DNA from: Candidatus Blautia stercorigallinarum
Lineage (GTDB): Bacteria; Bacillota; Clostridia; Lachnospirales; Lachnospiraceae
Direction of reading: 5' to 3'
NCBI GenBank assembly: GCA_019112785.1
Contig: DXIQ01000019.1
Location: 1-33,931 of the forward strand
Length of the DNA: 33,931 nt
Shown: positions 25,648 through 32,983 of the stretch, in pieces
How the letters are laid out: each line of letters begins with the position of its first letter
Position numbering within the stretch: the first letter of the stretch is position 1
The notes under the pieces: model-generated
The model's database searches: none
The model's input: only the letters and a program-made list of their open reading frames with translations
Told to the model about the DNA's origin: nothing
Program-made: the position numbers and the translations under genes

Positions 25648-25885
25648 TTGTACTTTTATTCCCGCGGGCAACGAGCCAAGCGGACATGCCGGCATGTCCA
25701 TTTAGCACCGACTGAAGTGGAGCGTAGACCTGCCGCGAGAGTCTAATACCCCGATGCTTGCATCGCTGCTAGCTAGTTTGATGCCCCGTATGCTTGCAGC
25801 GGGGTCTTTGACTTTTCCGTAGAAAACTGTCCCGGCAGACTTGCAGACACGCCTGTGTCCAACTGCCAGAACACTTTTGTCTATT
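25648..25885 (-). ncRNA. candidate structured leader RNA or ncRNA upstream of the OYE gene
   Basis: Read on the minus strand, this region folds into a series of stems. The first is an outer stem CTGGCAG/CTGCCGG enclosing GGACAC/GTGTCT (about 25828-25868). Next are a CCCCG/CGGGG hairpin (about 25784-25804) and CGATG-CAAG-CATCG (about 25752-25765). Last are an 18-base perfect palindrome, GGACATGCCGGCATGTCC (25682-25699), and the self-complementary CCCGCGGG (25661-25668). A promoter lies immediately upstream, and the RNA would run into the OYE ribosome binding site. The density of GC-rich stems in an AT-rich spacer is unlike ordinary leaders. Possible identities are a riboswitch, a conserved large ncRNA such as the raiA motif, or a repeated intergenic element. 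I cannot assign a class. Confidence 0.55.
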
Positions 25886-25891
25886 GTTTTT

Positions 25892-25920
25892 ATTTTAACA
25901 CTTCTGACCTCTTTACTCAA
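25892..25920 (-). promoter_or_regulatory. promoter of the structured leader/OYE gene
   Basis: TTGAGT (complement of 25915-25920) and TAAAAT (complement of 25892-25897) are 17 bases apart, with four and five of six consensus matches. The start point would be about 25885, giving a leader of about 258 bases. Confidence 0.55.
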
Positions 25921-26003
25921 TTCTTTCTATCTTACGTCTAAAATCCGACAGCCGGTAAATGAAACTTAAAGGGAAATTTACTGGTTCTTCTTTCTCTGGC
26001 CCA

Positions 26004-26534
26004 TCACCCAATCATCATCCCTGCCAAAACCACGCTGGCGGCTATCCCTCCAAAAGTGGCTAAAAGAGCCCCAGCTATAGTATACCTGGTCTTGTTTACC
26101 TTAGCCGCGATAAAGTATACAGATACTGTATAAAAAATAGTTTCCGTACAGGACATCATAATAGAGGCGATCAGTCCCACTCTGGAGTCTGTGCCAAACT
26201 CCTTAAAAATATCCAGGACCAGTCCTGTAGCCGCACTGGAGGAAAACATCCTGACAATAGTAAGAGGCACCAGCTCTCCCGGAAAGCCTGCATATTCTGT
26301 GATCTTTCCAAGACTCTCTCCGATCAGATCCAGAAATCCGGAAGCCCTGAGGACCCCCACCGCCACCATCAGCCCGATCAGAGTAGGAAGGATCCCCACC
26401 ACTGTTTTCAGCCCGTCCTTTGCTCCTTTCACAAACTCCTCATACACTTTACATTTATTTACCAGACCATAGGCCACGATATAAAAGATAACTAAGGGAA
26501 TGCTGATCTGAGAAAGAAAGATCATGATCTTCAT
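26004..26534 (-). CDS. spmB: spore maturation protein B
   Basis: This is a 176-residue multi-pass membrane protein of the nucleoside-recognition/Gate family, needed for dehydration of the spore core. Typical segments are KDGLKTVVGILPTLIGLMVAVGVLRASG and MSCTETIFYTVSVYF. It normally pairs with spmA directly upstream; here no spmA-like frame is present within the 371 bases before it. The ATG at 26534 has GGAAGGTG upstream and overlaps by four bases the stop of a possible 31-residue frame. No recognisable sporulation-sigma promoter could be fixed upstream. Confidence 0.93.
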   Translation of the reverse strand: MKIMIFLSQISIPLVIFYIVAYGLVNKCKVYEEFVKGAKDGLKTVVGILPTLIGLMVAVGVLRASGFLDLIGESLGKITEYAGFPGELVPLTIVRMFSSSAATGLVLDIFKEFGTDSRVGLIASIMMSCTETIFYTVSVYFIAAKVNKTRYTIAGALLATFGGIAASVVLAGMMIG

Positions 26535-26626
26535 TTTGGCACCTTCCGGCCTTTTTTTATCATTTTACGCAGAAGCATACAAAAAAAGAAGCTGCATCCA
26601 TACGGATGTTTATATTTCTGCGCCAT
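26531..26626 (-). CDS. possible 31-residue peptide coupled to spmB
   Basis: A short frame starts at ATG 26626, with AAGG about seven bases upstream, and ends in an ATGA overlap with the spmB start. The product is basic with a short hydrophobic centre (CSFFFCMLL) and a lysine/arginine-rich end (KMIKKGRKVPK). It may be a leader peptide that couples translation to spmB, or chance. Another 12-codon frame overlaps its start. Confidence 0.3.
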   Translation of the reverse strand: MAQKYKHPYGCSFFFCMLLRKMIKKGRKVPK

Positions 26627-26905
26627 ATGAATACCTTCTGATTTTCATTGATTCTTCGCCCCTTAATGTACAGAGAGCCAAACGCTTCTTATACACTAAG
26701 GGTAGCATCTTACAATGTATATACATTGCCAATAAATTTTAGCATTCTATACTATATTGGAAGCTTTAAATATCCAGGAGCAGTTAGATACAGAAGTACA
26801 GTCCAATTTTCAAAATTCGGTTACACCATTATAAGGGCATAACCCGAAAGTCAAACCTTAACCGTACTTTCCTACTGAAAAACCAGATTTATTTCTTAGC
26901 CGAAA
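26627..26905. other. non-coding spacer between the ogg-type gene and spmB
   Basis: No credible gene. It is AT-rich with one perfect 14-base palindrome, AATGTATATACATT (about 26714-26727), which could be an operator or chance. Two plus-strand frames over 60 codons lack ribosome binding sites. Confidence 0.5.
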
Positions 26906-27727
26906 TCAGAGGCCCCGATAAAGTTCTCTGTAAAATATGTACTGCTGCATGATCCCGCTGCATCCTTTATATCTCTCAAAGGGAAATCCCTGGGGATAGT
27001 GCTTTTCCAGGGCCTGACGGATATGGGTGTCTACAGGAAAAGCCTCCATCTGATGAAGAGCAAAGAGACAGATACAGTCTGCCACTTTCGCACCCACTCC
27101 GTAAAGTTTTTGCAGTTCTTCCCTTGCCTGGGGATAATCCAGCTTCCGTACACTCTCCAGGGAAACCTGTCCATCCAGGATCATCTGGGCTGTTTTCTTC
27201 ACATATCTGCTCCGGTATCCCAGATTGCAGTCCCGCAGTTCTTCCTCACTGGCCGATGCCAAAGCTTCCGGACCGGGAAAGGTATAATAAACTCTTCCCC
27301 TGCTGCCCTGGCGTCTTTCTCCATATCTTTCACAAATGTTTGAGATACATCTCCGGATCCGGGGAATATTATTCTGCTGGGAGATGAGAAAGGATACGAT
27401 CATCTCCCACAGATCCTGCCGCAGGATCCGGATCCCCTGTCCAAGATCGGCCGCTTCTGTAAGATATACGTCCTTCTCGTCAATCTGTCTTATGAAGCTT
27501 CCATAATCTGTTTCCAGATCAAAATAGGACTTCCAGAAGTTTTCCAGATCCTCAGGAGAACAGTAAAATTCACAGACCTGTCCCTGCTGCCGAATCTCCA
27601 GATATTTGTCTGCCGCCACTACGGCAAACCACCCCTCTCCCAGTTCCTCCATGCGGAAACACTGCCCCGAGCGGTGGATCTGCCCTATGTCAAAATACTC
27701 CAGTTCTTTTTTTATCCTTGGTTCCAT
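26906..27727 (-). CDS. OGG-type 8-oxoguanine DNA glycosylase/AP lyase
   Basis: This 273-residue HhH-GPD base-excision enzyme removes 8-oxoguanine or related lesions. An N-terminal OGG_N-like beta domain (about 1-110, with SGQCFRM) is followed by the helix-hairpin-helix and catalytic segment LYGVGAKVADCICLFALHQ. This matches the Lys-containing PGVGTKVADC motif of human OGG1, and the catalytic Asp is in AFPVDTH. Both catalytic residues are present, so it should have glycosylase and lyase activity. It starts seven bases after the MATE stop, so the two are co-transcribed. Placement beside an exporter suggests a stress-related unit, but that is inference. Confidence 0.92.
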   Translation of the reverse strand: MEPRIKKELEYFDIGQIHRSGQCFRMEELGEGWFAVVAADKYLEIRQQGQVCEFYCSPEDLENFWKSYFDLETDYGSFIRQIDEKDVYLTEAADLGQGIRILRQDLWEMIVSFLISQQNNIPRIRRCISNICERYGERRQGSRGRVYYTFPGPEALASASEEELRDCNLGYRSRYVKKTAQMILDGQVSLESVRKLDYPQAREELQKLYGVGAKVADCICLFALHQMEAFPVDTHIRQALEKHYPQGFPFERYKGCSGIMQQYIFYRELYRGL

Positions 27728-27733
27728 AGGCCT

Positions 27734-29074
27734 TTATCCTCTCCCTGTACTTTTCCATATCCCTGTTTTATACCTGGCAAAAGAAATAAGATAGTTGGCC
27801 AGCCATCCCATAGGAACCGCATACCATACAAAGGCAATACCGAATCTGGGGGCCATAGTTACCGCCACGACTACACGGATACCCAGGTTCACCAGATTTG
27901 CCACAGTAAACATCTTCATATCTCCCGCACCTCTTAAAAGGCCGTCGGTAATCATTTTCAGTCCGATAAAACTGAAAAAGAAACCGATAAACCGCATATA
28001 GGACATACCCGTATTCAGAGCCAGGGTCGTGCCCTCTTCTCCCAGGAACATCAGGGTCAAAGGTCTGTAGAAGATCTCCAGTATCAGGCAGATCAGGATC
28101 CCAAAACCAAATACAATACCGTAAGCTGTGCGGTATCCTTTCACCACCCGTTCCTGCTGCTTTGCTCCCAGGTTCTGAGCCGTAAAAGAGGACATCACAT
28201 TTCCCATAGCTGCCATAGGCACGATACAGATACTTTCGATCCGCATTCCTGCGGAATATCCAGCCAGCATCTGGGCGCCAAAGCTGTTTACCACCGACTG
28301 GACCAGCATCATGCCGATAGAAACTGTAGACTGCTGAAGAATGGAAGGAAGGGCGATCCTGCACATGGAGCCGAACTCCCTCCTATCAAACCACCGGATC
28401 TCCTCCCCTGACTGATAGCTCCTCATTTCCCTGATAAAGATCAGAAAAGCCATAACCGCAGAAATCCCCTGGGCAATAAGGGTGGCCCAGGCCACACCGG
28501 ACACGCCCATATGAAAACTGCAGACCATGATAAGATCCAGCACCACATTAAATACCGAAGAAAAGATCAGCAGATACAAAGGGATCCGGGATTTTCCCAG
28601 GGCATTAAACATAGCCGACAGCACATTGTACATAAACAGAAAAGGCAGCCCCATAAAGTAAATATTCAGATACGTCACCGCATCTTCCATGATATTTTCC
28701 GGAGTATTCAAAACCTCCATGATCTGGTCTCCCAGAAGGAGTCCGAGCCCTCCCAGCGCCAGACTGACAACCAGAAAAGAGATCAGAGCGGTGCTCACAG
28801 AAGTTTTCATCCTTCTGTAATCCCTGGCTCCAAAGTACCGGCTTACAAGCACCGAGGCGCCTACCCCTCCTCCGATGGCGATAGAAATAAACACATTGGT
28901 CAGGGAATAAGAAGCCCCCACTGCCGCCAGGGCGTTCTCACTGACAAACCTTCCCACCACCACAGAGTCTACCATGGTATAAAACTGCTGAAACAGATTT
29001 CCGATGATCATGGGAAAAGCAAAAAGCAGCAGGGCTTTTAAAGGCTTTTCCCGGATCAGATATTCTTTTTCCAT
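27734..29074 (-). CDS. MATE-family multidrug/sodium antiporter
   Basis: This is a 446-residue inner-membrane exporter with about 12 hydrophobic segments arranged as two similar halves. The N-terminal LLLFAFPMIIGNLFQQFYTMVDSVVVGRF segment is typical of the clostridial DinF/NorM-like branch. Its substrate (drug, toxin or metabolite) cannot be told from sequence. GGAGAAGG precedes the start. It follows the HxlR gene by 16 bases, the common arrangement of a local regulator with its exporter. Confidence 0.94.
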   Translation of the reverse strand: MEKEYLIREKPLKALLLFAFPMIIGNLFQQFYTMVDSVVVGRFVSENALAAVGASYSLTNVFISIAIGGGVGASVLVSRYFGARDYRRMKTSVSTALISFLVVSLALGGLGLLLGDQIMEVLNTPENIMEDAVTYLNIYFMGLPFLFMYNVLSAMFNALGKSRIPLYLLIFSSVFNVVLDLIMVCSFHMGVSGVAWATLIAQGISAVMAFLIFIREMRSYQSGEEIRWFDRREFGSMCRIALPSILQQSTVSIGMMLVQSVVNSFGAQMLAGYSAGMRIESICIVPMAAMGNVMSSFTAQNLGAKQQERVVKGYRTAYGIVFGFGILICLILEIFYRPLTLMFLGEEGTTLALNTGMSYMRFIGFFFSFIGLKMITDGLLRGAGDMKMFTVANLVNLGIRVVVAVTMAPRFGIAFVWYAVPMGWLANYLISFARYKTGIWKSTGRG

Positions 29075-29090
29075 ATTCCTTCTCCTGTTA

Positions 29091-29441
29091 TTACTCCTTT
29101 GTATTTTTTTCGCTGTTCAGGAATTGGATATACTCGTTCCCCCATACTTCCAGAACAGCAAGGACACTTTTAAATTTTTCCCCTATCTCGCTGAGCTGAT
29201 ACTCTACCTTTGGAGGAACCTGCTGATATTCTTTCCGGATGATCAGTCCCTCTTGTTCCAGGGTCTTCAGCTGTCTGGATAAAGTAGTATGGGTCATTTC
29301 CTCCGGCATACGCCTTTGCAGCTCGTTAAACCGGACTGGGCCTTCTGACAGCAGATAGAGGATATACATGGACCATTTTCCCGTCAGAACCTTCTGAGCG
29401 GTCACATAGGGACACTTACCAAATAATTCTTTTTTCTCCAT
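29091..29441 (-). CDS. HxlR-family transcriptional regulator
   Basis: This is a 116-residue winged-helix regulator. The N-terminal Cys in FGKCPYV is conserved in HxlR proteins and in several members senses aldehydes or oxidants. The helix-turn-helix is in GKWSMYILYLLSEGPVRFNEL, followed by MTHTTLSRQLKTLEQEGLI and the wing VPPKVEYQLSEIG. AAAGGA precedes the start. It heads the unit with the MATE exporter and glycosylase, and a palindrome lies 14 bases upstream of its ATG, so it probably controls its own unit. Confidence 0.92.
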   Translation of the reverse strand: MEKKELFGKCPYVTAQKVLTGKWSMYILYLLSEGPVRFNELQRRMPEEMTHTTLSRQLKTLEQEGLIIRKEYQQVPPKVEYQLSEIGEKFKSVLAVLEVWGNEYIQFLNSEKNTKE

Positions 29442-29455
29442 AATACGTTCCTTTC

Positions 29456-29469
29456 TGATACCGGTATCA
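29456..29469. promoter_or_regulatory. 14-base palindrome, candidate HxlR operator
   Basis: TGATACCGGTATCA is perfectly self-complementary and lies between the hxlR start and the divergent PPOX-family remnant. HxlR proteins are dimers that bind palindromes close to their own promoters. Confidence 0.5.
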
Positions 29470-29562
29470 ATAAATATCGTACTTGCTCAATTTGTCCTGC
29501 GGATTATAATTATACCTGTGAAAAGCGAAAAACACAACCGTATTTTGAAAGGAGCATTTATT

Positions 29563-29870
29563 ATGAATGAAGTTGCAGAGAAGGAAAACTCTACATTGTC
29601 ACAAATAATCAGAAAAAAGTATATCAGCAGATGAAGAAAAACGGCAAAGTAGAAATCTGCGGCATGCATAAAGGAACCTGGATCCGTGTGGAAGGGGAAG
29701 TAAAAGAAGATTTCCGCCGGGAAGCCAGAGCTGCTATGATGGAAGAAAACAAGGCTGCCCTGAGCAGTATGTACACCATTGATGACAATCTGATGACTGT
29801 GTTCTGCTTTGAACATGGGACAGCCACGATCTACTCCTTTACTGCGGATCCAAAAGTGATCCAGCTGTAA
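29563..29870 (+). pseudogene. PPOX-family flavin-binding gene with internal deletion and frameshift
   Basis: A good ribosome binding site (AAAGGAG) precedes ATG 29563, which reads MNEVAE and then stops after 23 codons. From 29583 another frame reads GKLYIVTNNQKKVYQQMKKNGKVEICG and continues to 29870. Family members of the pyridoxamine-phosphate-oxidase fold usually read MNEV..., then about 30 residues (including the FMN-binding PRVRPFG region), then GKLYIQTG. Here the start is joined almost directly to GKLYI and out of frame. The flavin-binding strands are therefore lost. A 79-residue product from ATG 29631 is possible but lacks a ribosome binding site. I call it a pseudogene. Confidence 0.75.
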
Positions 29871-29904
29871 CTCCCATTCTCCAGGCTGTTTATAAATCCA
29901 TAAA

Positions 29905-29946
29905 AGGCCTTCTGAGGAAAACTGAAAAATTCCCATCAGAAGGCCT
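29905..29946 (-). terminator. intrinsic terminator of recQ
   Basis: Arms at 29905-29915 and 29936-29946 (AGGCCTTCTGA and complement) form an 11-bp stem. On the minus strand it is followed by TTTTA. It starts 16 bases past the recQ stop; on the plus strand it lacks a U-run. Confidence 0.7.
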
Positions 29947-29961
29947 GTAAAATCTGTTCCA

Positions 29962-31812
29962 CTATTCTTTTTCAATATGATTTTCTTCTATAAACTCTTT
30001 TATAATATCCGAAAATACTTTTCCATATTTCTGATATTTATTATTTCCCACACCGTTGATCTCCAGCATTTCCTCCCGGCTCACAGGAAGGTATGTGCTC
30101 ATCTCCCGGAGGGTCTTATCCGAAAAGATAATATAGGGAGGGATATGGGCTTCCTGGGCCATCTGATACCGTTTCTGCCGAAGGATCTCGAAAAGCTGGG
30201 GATACCTGGTCTCCCCGTCTGCCTTTGCTTTCTGTTTTCTGGGCCTGGCCGCTTCTTTCTCCTGCTGCTTTGGCAGTTTCAGGACCACCGGCTTTGGGCT
30301 TTTCTCTTTCAGGAAGTCACTGCCCTTTTCTCCCAGTTTCAGTACCGGATAATCTCCGGATGTAAGAACCAGATAATCCTTTACCAGCAGATCGTTTATG
30401 ATCTGACGGATACGGGCGGTGGCAGTTCCTTTCAATTCCCCGTAATGGGGATTTGATTCCAGGCCGAACTGCCGCACTTTCTCCGTGTTAGCTCCGTGAA
30501 CTCCGTCGCAGACAGCCACGATCCCATAGCGCTCTCCCGTGGATCTCACCAGTTCCAGGATGCTTCTGGTCTCCTCCGTCACATCCAGATCTTCAAACTC
30601 TGTAAGGCAGTTCTTACAGTTTCCGCAGTAATTCCCTCCATATTCTCCAAAATACCGGAGGATATACTCCCGAAGACATTCATTGGTGAAGCAGTAAAAA
30701 GTCATCTTCCGCAGTCTTTCCAGGTTCCGTTCCCGGATCAAAGCCTGCTCCTCAAAATCCAGCTCCTCATTTCCCTGCTGCTGGATCAGGAATTCATTCA
30801 TTTTCACATCCTGGGCCTTATAGTACAGAATACACTCCCCAGGCTCTCCGTCCCGGCCTGCACGGCCTGCTTCCTGGTAGTAGCTTTCAATGTCTTTTGG
30901 CATATTGTAGTGGATCACAAACCGGACATTAGACTTGTCAATCCCCATGCCGAAGGCATTGGTAGCCACCATAATAGGTTTTCTGTCATAGATAAAGTCT
31001 TCCTGGTTCTCCTTTTTCTCTTTGTCAGAAAGACCGGCGTGATACCGCACTGCCGGATAGCCTTCCTCCAGAAGAGTTTCATGGACTTCTTCCACCGTCT
31101 TCCTGGTGCTGCAGTAAATAATACCGCTTTTCTCCGGATTTTTTCTCAGATACTCCAGGAGAGCTCCTGTCTTGTCCTTCGGTTTTTCCACTGCAAAATA
31201 AAGATTTTTCCGGTCATAACCGGTAACCATAACCTTGGGATCCCGAAGCCCCAGGATACAGAGAATATCTTCTCTGACCGCTTTTGTAGCTGTAGCCGTG
31301 TAAGCTCCGATCACCGGCCTTTTGGGAAGCTGGCTGATAAAGTCTACGATCTTTAAATAACTTGGCCGGAAATCCTGGCCCCATTGAGAAATGCAGTGAG
31401 CTTCATCCACTGCCACCATGGAAATTTCCACCGCCTGGATCAAAGAGAGAAAAGATTCCGTCATCAGCCGTTCCGGGGCCACATAGATAATCTTATATCT
31501 TCCCTGCCGTGCCAGCTCCATGGCTTTCCTGTACTGGCCTTCGGTGAGAGAACTGTTTATGTAAGCCGCATGGACCCCCGCCGCATTTAAAGCGGACACC
31601 TGGTCCTTCATAAGAGAGATCAGGGGAGATACTACAATAGTAATTCCCGGAAATAAAAGAGCCGGAACCTGGAAGCAGATAGACTTCCCGGCTCCCGTAG
31701 GCATGATCCCCAGCACATCCCGGCCGGAAAGGCTGCTGTCTACCAGTTCCTCCTGCCCCTCACGGAAAGTATCATAGCCAAAAATCTGTTTTAATATTTC
31801 AAATTTATCCAT
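29962..31812 (-). CDS. recQ: ATP-dependent DNA helicase RecQ
   Basis: This is a 616-residue 3'-5' DNA helicase for recombination and fork repair. Walker A is MPTGAGKS (near residue 40), the DEAH box is DEAHCISQWGQDFR (near 140), and later helicase motifs include IIYCSTRKT, ATNAFGMGIDK and QEAGRAGRDGEPG. The RecQ zinc-binding domain has Cys residues in FYCFTNEC and YCGNCKNC. A winged-helix region and a C-terminal HRDC domain follow (YPQLFEILRQKR to INGVGNNKYQKYG). I chose ATG 31812 after GAGGAGG, although the spacing is short; a TTG four codons upstream is the alternative. The gene stands alone with its own terminator. Confidence 0.96.
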   Translation of the reverse strand: MDKFEILKQIFGYDTFREGQEELVDSSLSGRDVLGIMPTGAGKSICFQVPALLFPGITIVVSPLISLMKDQVSALNAAGVHAAYINSSLTEGQYRKAMELARQGRYKIIYVAPERLMTESFLSLIQAVEISMVAVDEAHCISQWGQDFRPSYLKIVDFISQLPKRPVIGAYTATATKAVREDILCILGLRDPKVMVTGYDRKNLYFAVEKPKDKTGALLEYLRKNPEKSGIIYCSTRKTVEEVHETLLEEGYPAVRYHAGLSDKEKKENQEDFIYDRKPIMVATNAFGMGIDKSNVRFVIHYNMPKDIESYYQEAGRAGRDGEPGECILYYKAQDVKMNEFLIQQQGNEELDFEEQALIRERNLERLRKMTFYCFTNECLREYILRYFGEYGGNYCGNCKNCLTEFEDLDVTEETRSILELVRSTGERYGIVAVCDGVHGANTEKVRQFGLESNPHYGELKGTATARIRQIINDLLVKDYLVLTSGDYPVLKLGEKGSDFLKEKSPKPVVLKLPKQQEKEAARPRKQKAKADGETRYPQLFEILRQKRYQMAQEAHIPPYIIFSDKTLREMSTYLPVSREEMLEINGVGNNKYQKYGKVFSDIIKEFIEENHIEKE

Positions 31813-31892
31813 AATCCTCCTCAAAACGCCTGGAAAGTATGCACCTTCTCAGGCAGATAATACAGTCATTTACAAAATAGAGTATCAGTTCT

Positions 31893-31902
31893 ATTGTATC
31901 AG
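31893..31902 (-). promoter_or_regulatory. possible extended -10 promoter for recQ
   Basis: TGATACAAT on the minus strand combines a TGN extension with a five-of-six -10 box. No good -35 is visible 17 bases upstream. Confidence 0.35.
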
Positions 31903-31971
31903 AAAAATCCCCAAAATAGTAAAAAAGCCGAAATTTCTATTTTTTCTAATTTTTCTTCATTTTTAATCTAT

Positions 31972-31988
31972 ATAGAGATTTTCTCTAT
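31972..31988. promoter_or_regulatory. inverted repeat, candidate XRE operator
   Basis: ATAGAGA, three bases, TCTCTAT: seven-base perfect arms about 33 bases upstream of a TATAAT -10 at 32021-32026 and about 64 bases before the XRE gene. The position suits a self-regulatory site. Confidence 0.45.
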
Positions 31989-32020
31989 TCAGTCCATTAA
32001 TTAAAAAGAGAATCTATGTA

Positions 32021-32026
32021 TATAAT
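32021..32026 (+). promoter_or_regulatory. -10 box for the XRE gene
   Basis: A perfect TATAAT, 25 bases before the start codon, in an AT-rich stretch. No clear -35 box is seen, so activation or weak constitutive use is possible. Confidence 0.45.
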
Positions 32027-32051
32027 ATAAAAAATTGCAGAGGTAGAAAAA

Positions 32052-32417
32052 ATGGATTATGAAAAAATCGGTAAAAGAATAAAAAAATATCGTCTGGCTG
32101 CCGCAATGACCCAGGAGACACTGGGAGAAGCCAGTCACTATTCCACCCAGCATATCAATAAGGTGGAAAATGCCAAGACAACGCCCAGTCTGAAATGTAT
32201 TCTTTCCATTTCCAATGCCCTTCAGGTATCTATAGATGAATTAGTTTGCGGAAATGTATCTGCTTCTTCTGTAATTTTAGACAAGGAAATACAGGATCTC
32301 TTAAATGATTGTTCCCCACAGGAAAAATATATCATTCTGGAAATCCTCAAAGTTTTAAAAACCGGTTTGAAGAGTCTTGCTGAAGATAATGAAACACTTA
32401 CAGGGTGCTATAAATAG
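32052..32417 (+). CDS. XRE-family transcriptional regulator
   Basis: This is a 121-residue protein with an N-terminal Cro/CI helix-turn-helix (residues 5-65: IGKRIKKYRLAAAMTQETLGEASHYSTQHINKVENAKTTPSL in outline). A short C-terminal helical region contains CSPQEKYIILEILKVLKT. It resembles the small regulators common in Lachnospiraceae that carry no sensor domain. CAGAGG lies upstream of the start. It is a single-gene plus-strand unit flanked by minus-strand recQ and the helical-protein gene; its targets are unknown. Confidence 0.87.
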   Translation: MDYEKIGKRIKKYRLAAAMTQETLGEASHYSTQHINKVENAKTTPSLKCILSISNALQVSIDELVCGNVSASSVILDKEIQDLLNDCSPQEKYIILEILKVLKTGLKSLAEDNETLTGCYK

Positions 32418-32424
32418 CACCCTG
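32401..32424. terminator. hairpin at the end of the XRE gene
   Basis: CAGGGTGCT, loop ATAAAT, AGCACCCTG: a nine-bp perfect stem containing the XRE stop codon. It has no clean U-run on the plus strand. It also sits just past the convergent gene ending at 32431, so it may serve both. Confidence 0.5.
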
Positions 32425-32430
32425 CAGCAA

Positions 32431-32862
32431 TTATAAAAATTTCTGTACATCCTTCATTAAAGATTCCTCTGTACGCACAATGTCTCTGGCCAGGTTCATA
32501 CTCTGCCCCGAGGCATTTTTATATTCATTGATATAACCTCCCAGAGTCTGGATCCCCATGTTGCAGCCGTCCATGACCAGCTTCGCTACCTGGCTGCTGT
32601 CGTCCTTCATCATCAGTTTCATTTCCGTGGTCATTTTAGAAAATGCAGATGCCATCATTCCCGGCTCTTTTTCCTTGCTGCCGTCTTCCATAAGCATTTT
32701 CACTGCCTTTTCTTCATAAGCTTTGTGCTTCTTGTCATAAGTATCCATCAGTTCCTTCAGTTCTTCGTTCTTCACATAATCTCTCATCTGATCAAAGCTG
32801 TTAATAGCCATTTTGCAGCCCAGGCTGCATTCTCTCAAAAGCCCTCTGGTCTGTGCGTCCAT
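32431..32862 (-). CDS. small all-helical protein, possibly ferritin-like
   Basis: This encodes 143 residues with no signal peptide. The sequence is almost entirely charged, amphipathic helix with many Met and Lys (for example SKMTTEMKLMMKDDSSQVAKLVMDGCNMG), and looks like a four-helix bundle. It may belong to the DUF2383/ferritin-like group, but the metal-binding Glu/His pattern is not clear, so I do not assign a function. AAGAGGG precedes the ATG at 32862. It lies downstream of the damaged sigma-factor locus on the same strand, about 120 bases past the original stop of that locus. Confidence 0.7.
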   Translation of the reverse strand: MDAQTRGLLRECSLGCKMAINSFDQMRDYVKNEELKELMDTYDKKHKAYEEKAVKMLMEDGSKEKEPGMMASAFSKMTTEMKLMMKDDSSQVAKLVMDGCNMGIQTLGGYINEYKNASGQSMNLARDIVRTEESLMKDVQKFL

Positions 32863-32983
32863 TATAATCCCTCTTTCCTGTTTTTATCAGAGCGTCTGCC
32901 ATGGCAGGCAAATTGTCTGCATAGCCTGATGCTCTCTGTCAAAACAGTATTCCCCGGGAGAGTCTTCTTTACACCCGTCTTTC

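Noticed and set aside
25702-25920. 72-codon minus frame in the OYE leader
   Set aside because: It crosses the promoter and the stem-rich RNA region and has no recognisable product.
26648-26842. 64-codon plus-strand frame between spmB and the glycosylase
   Set aside because: No ribosome binding site and no protein-like character.
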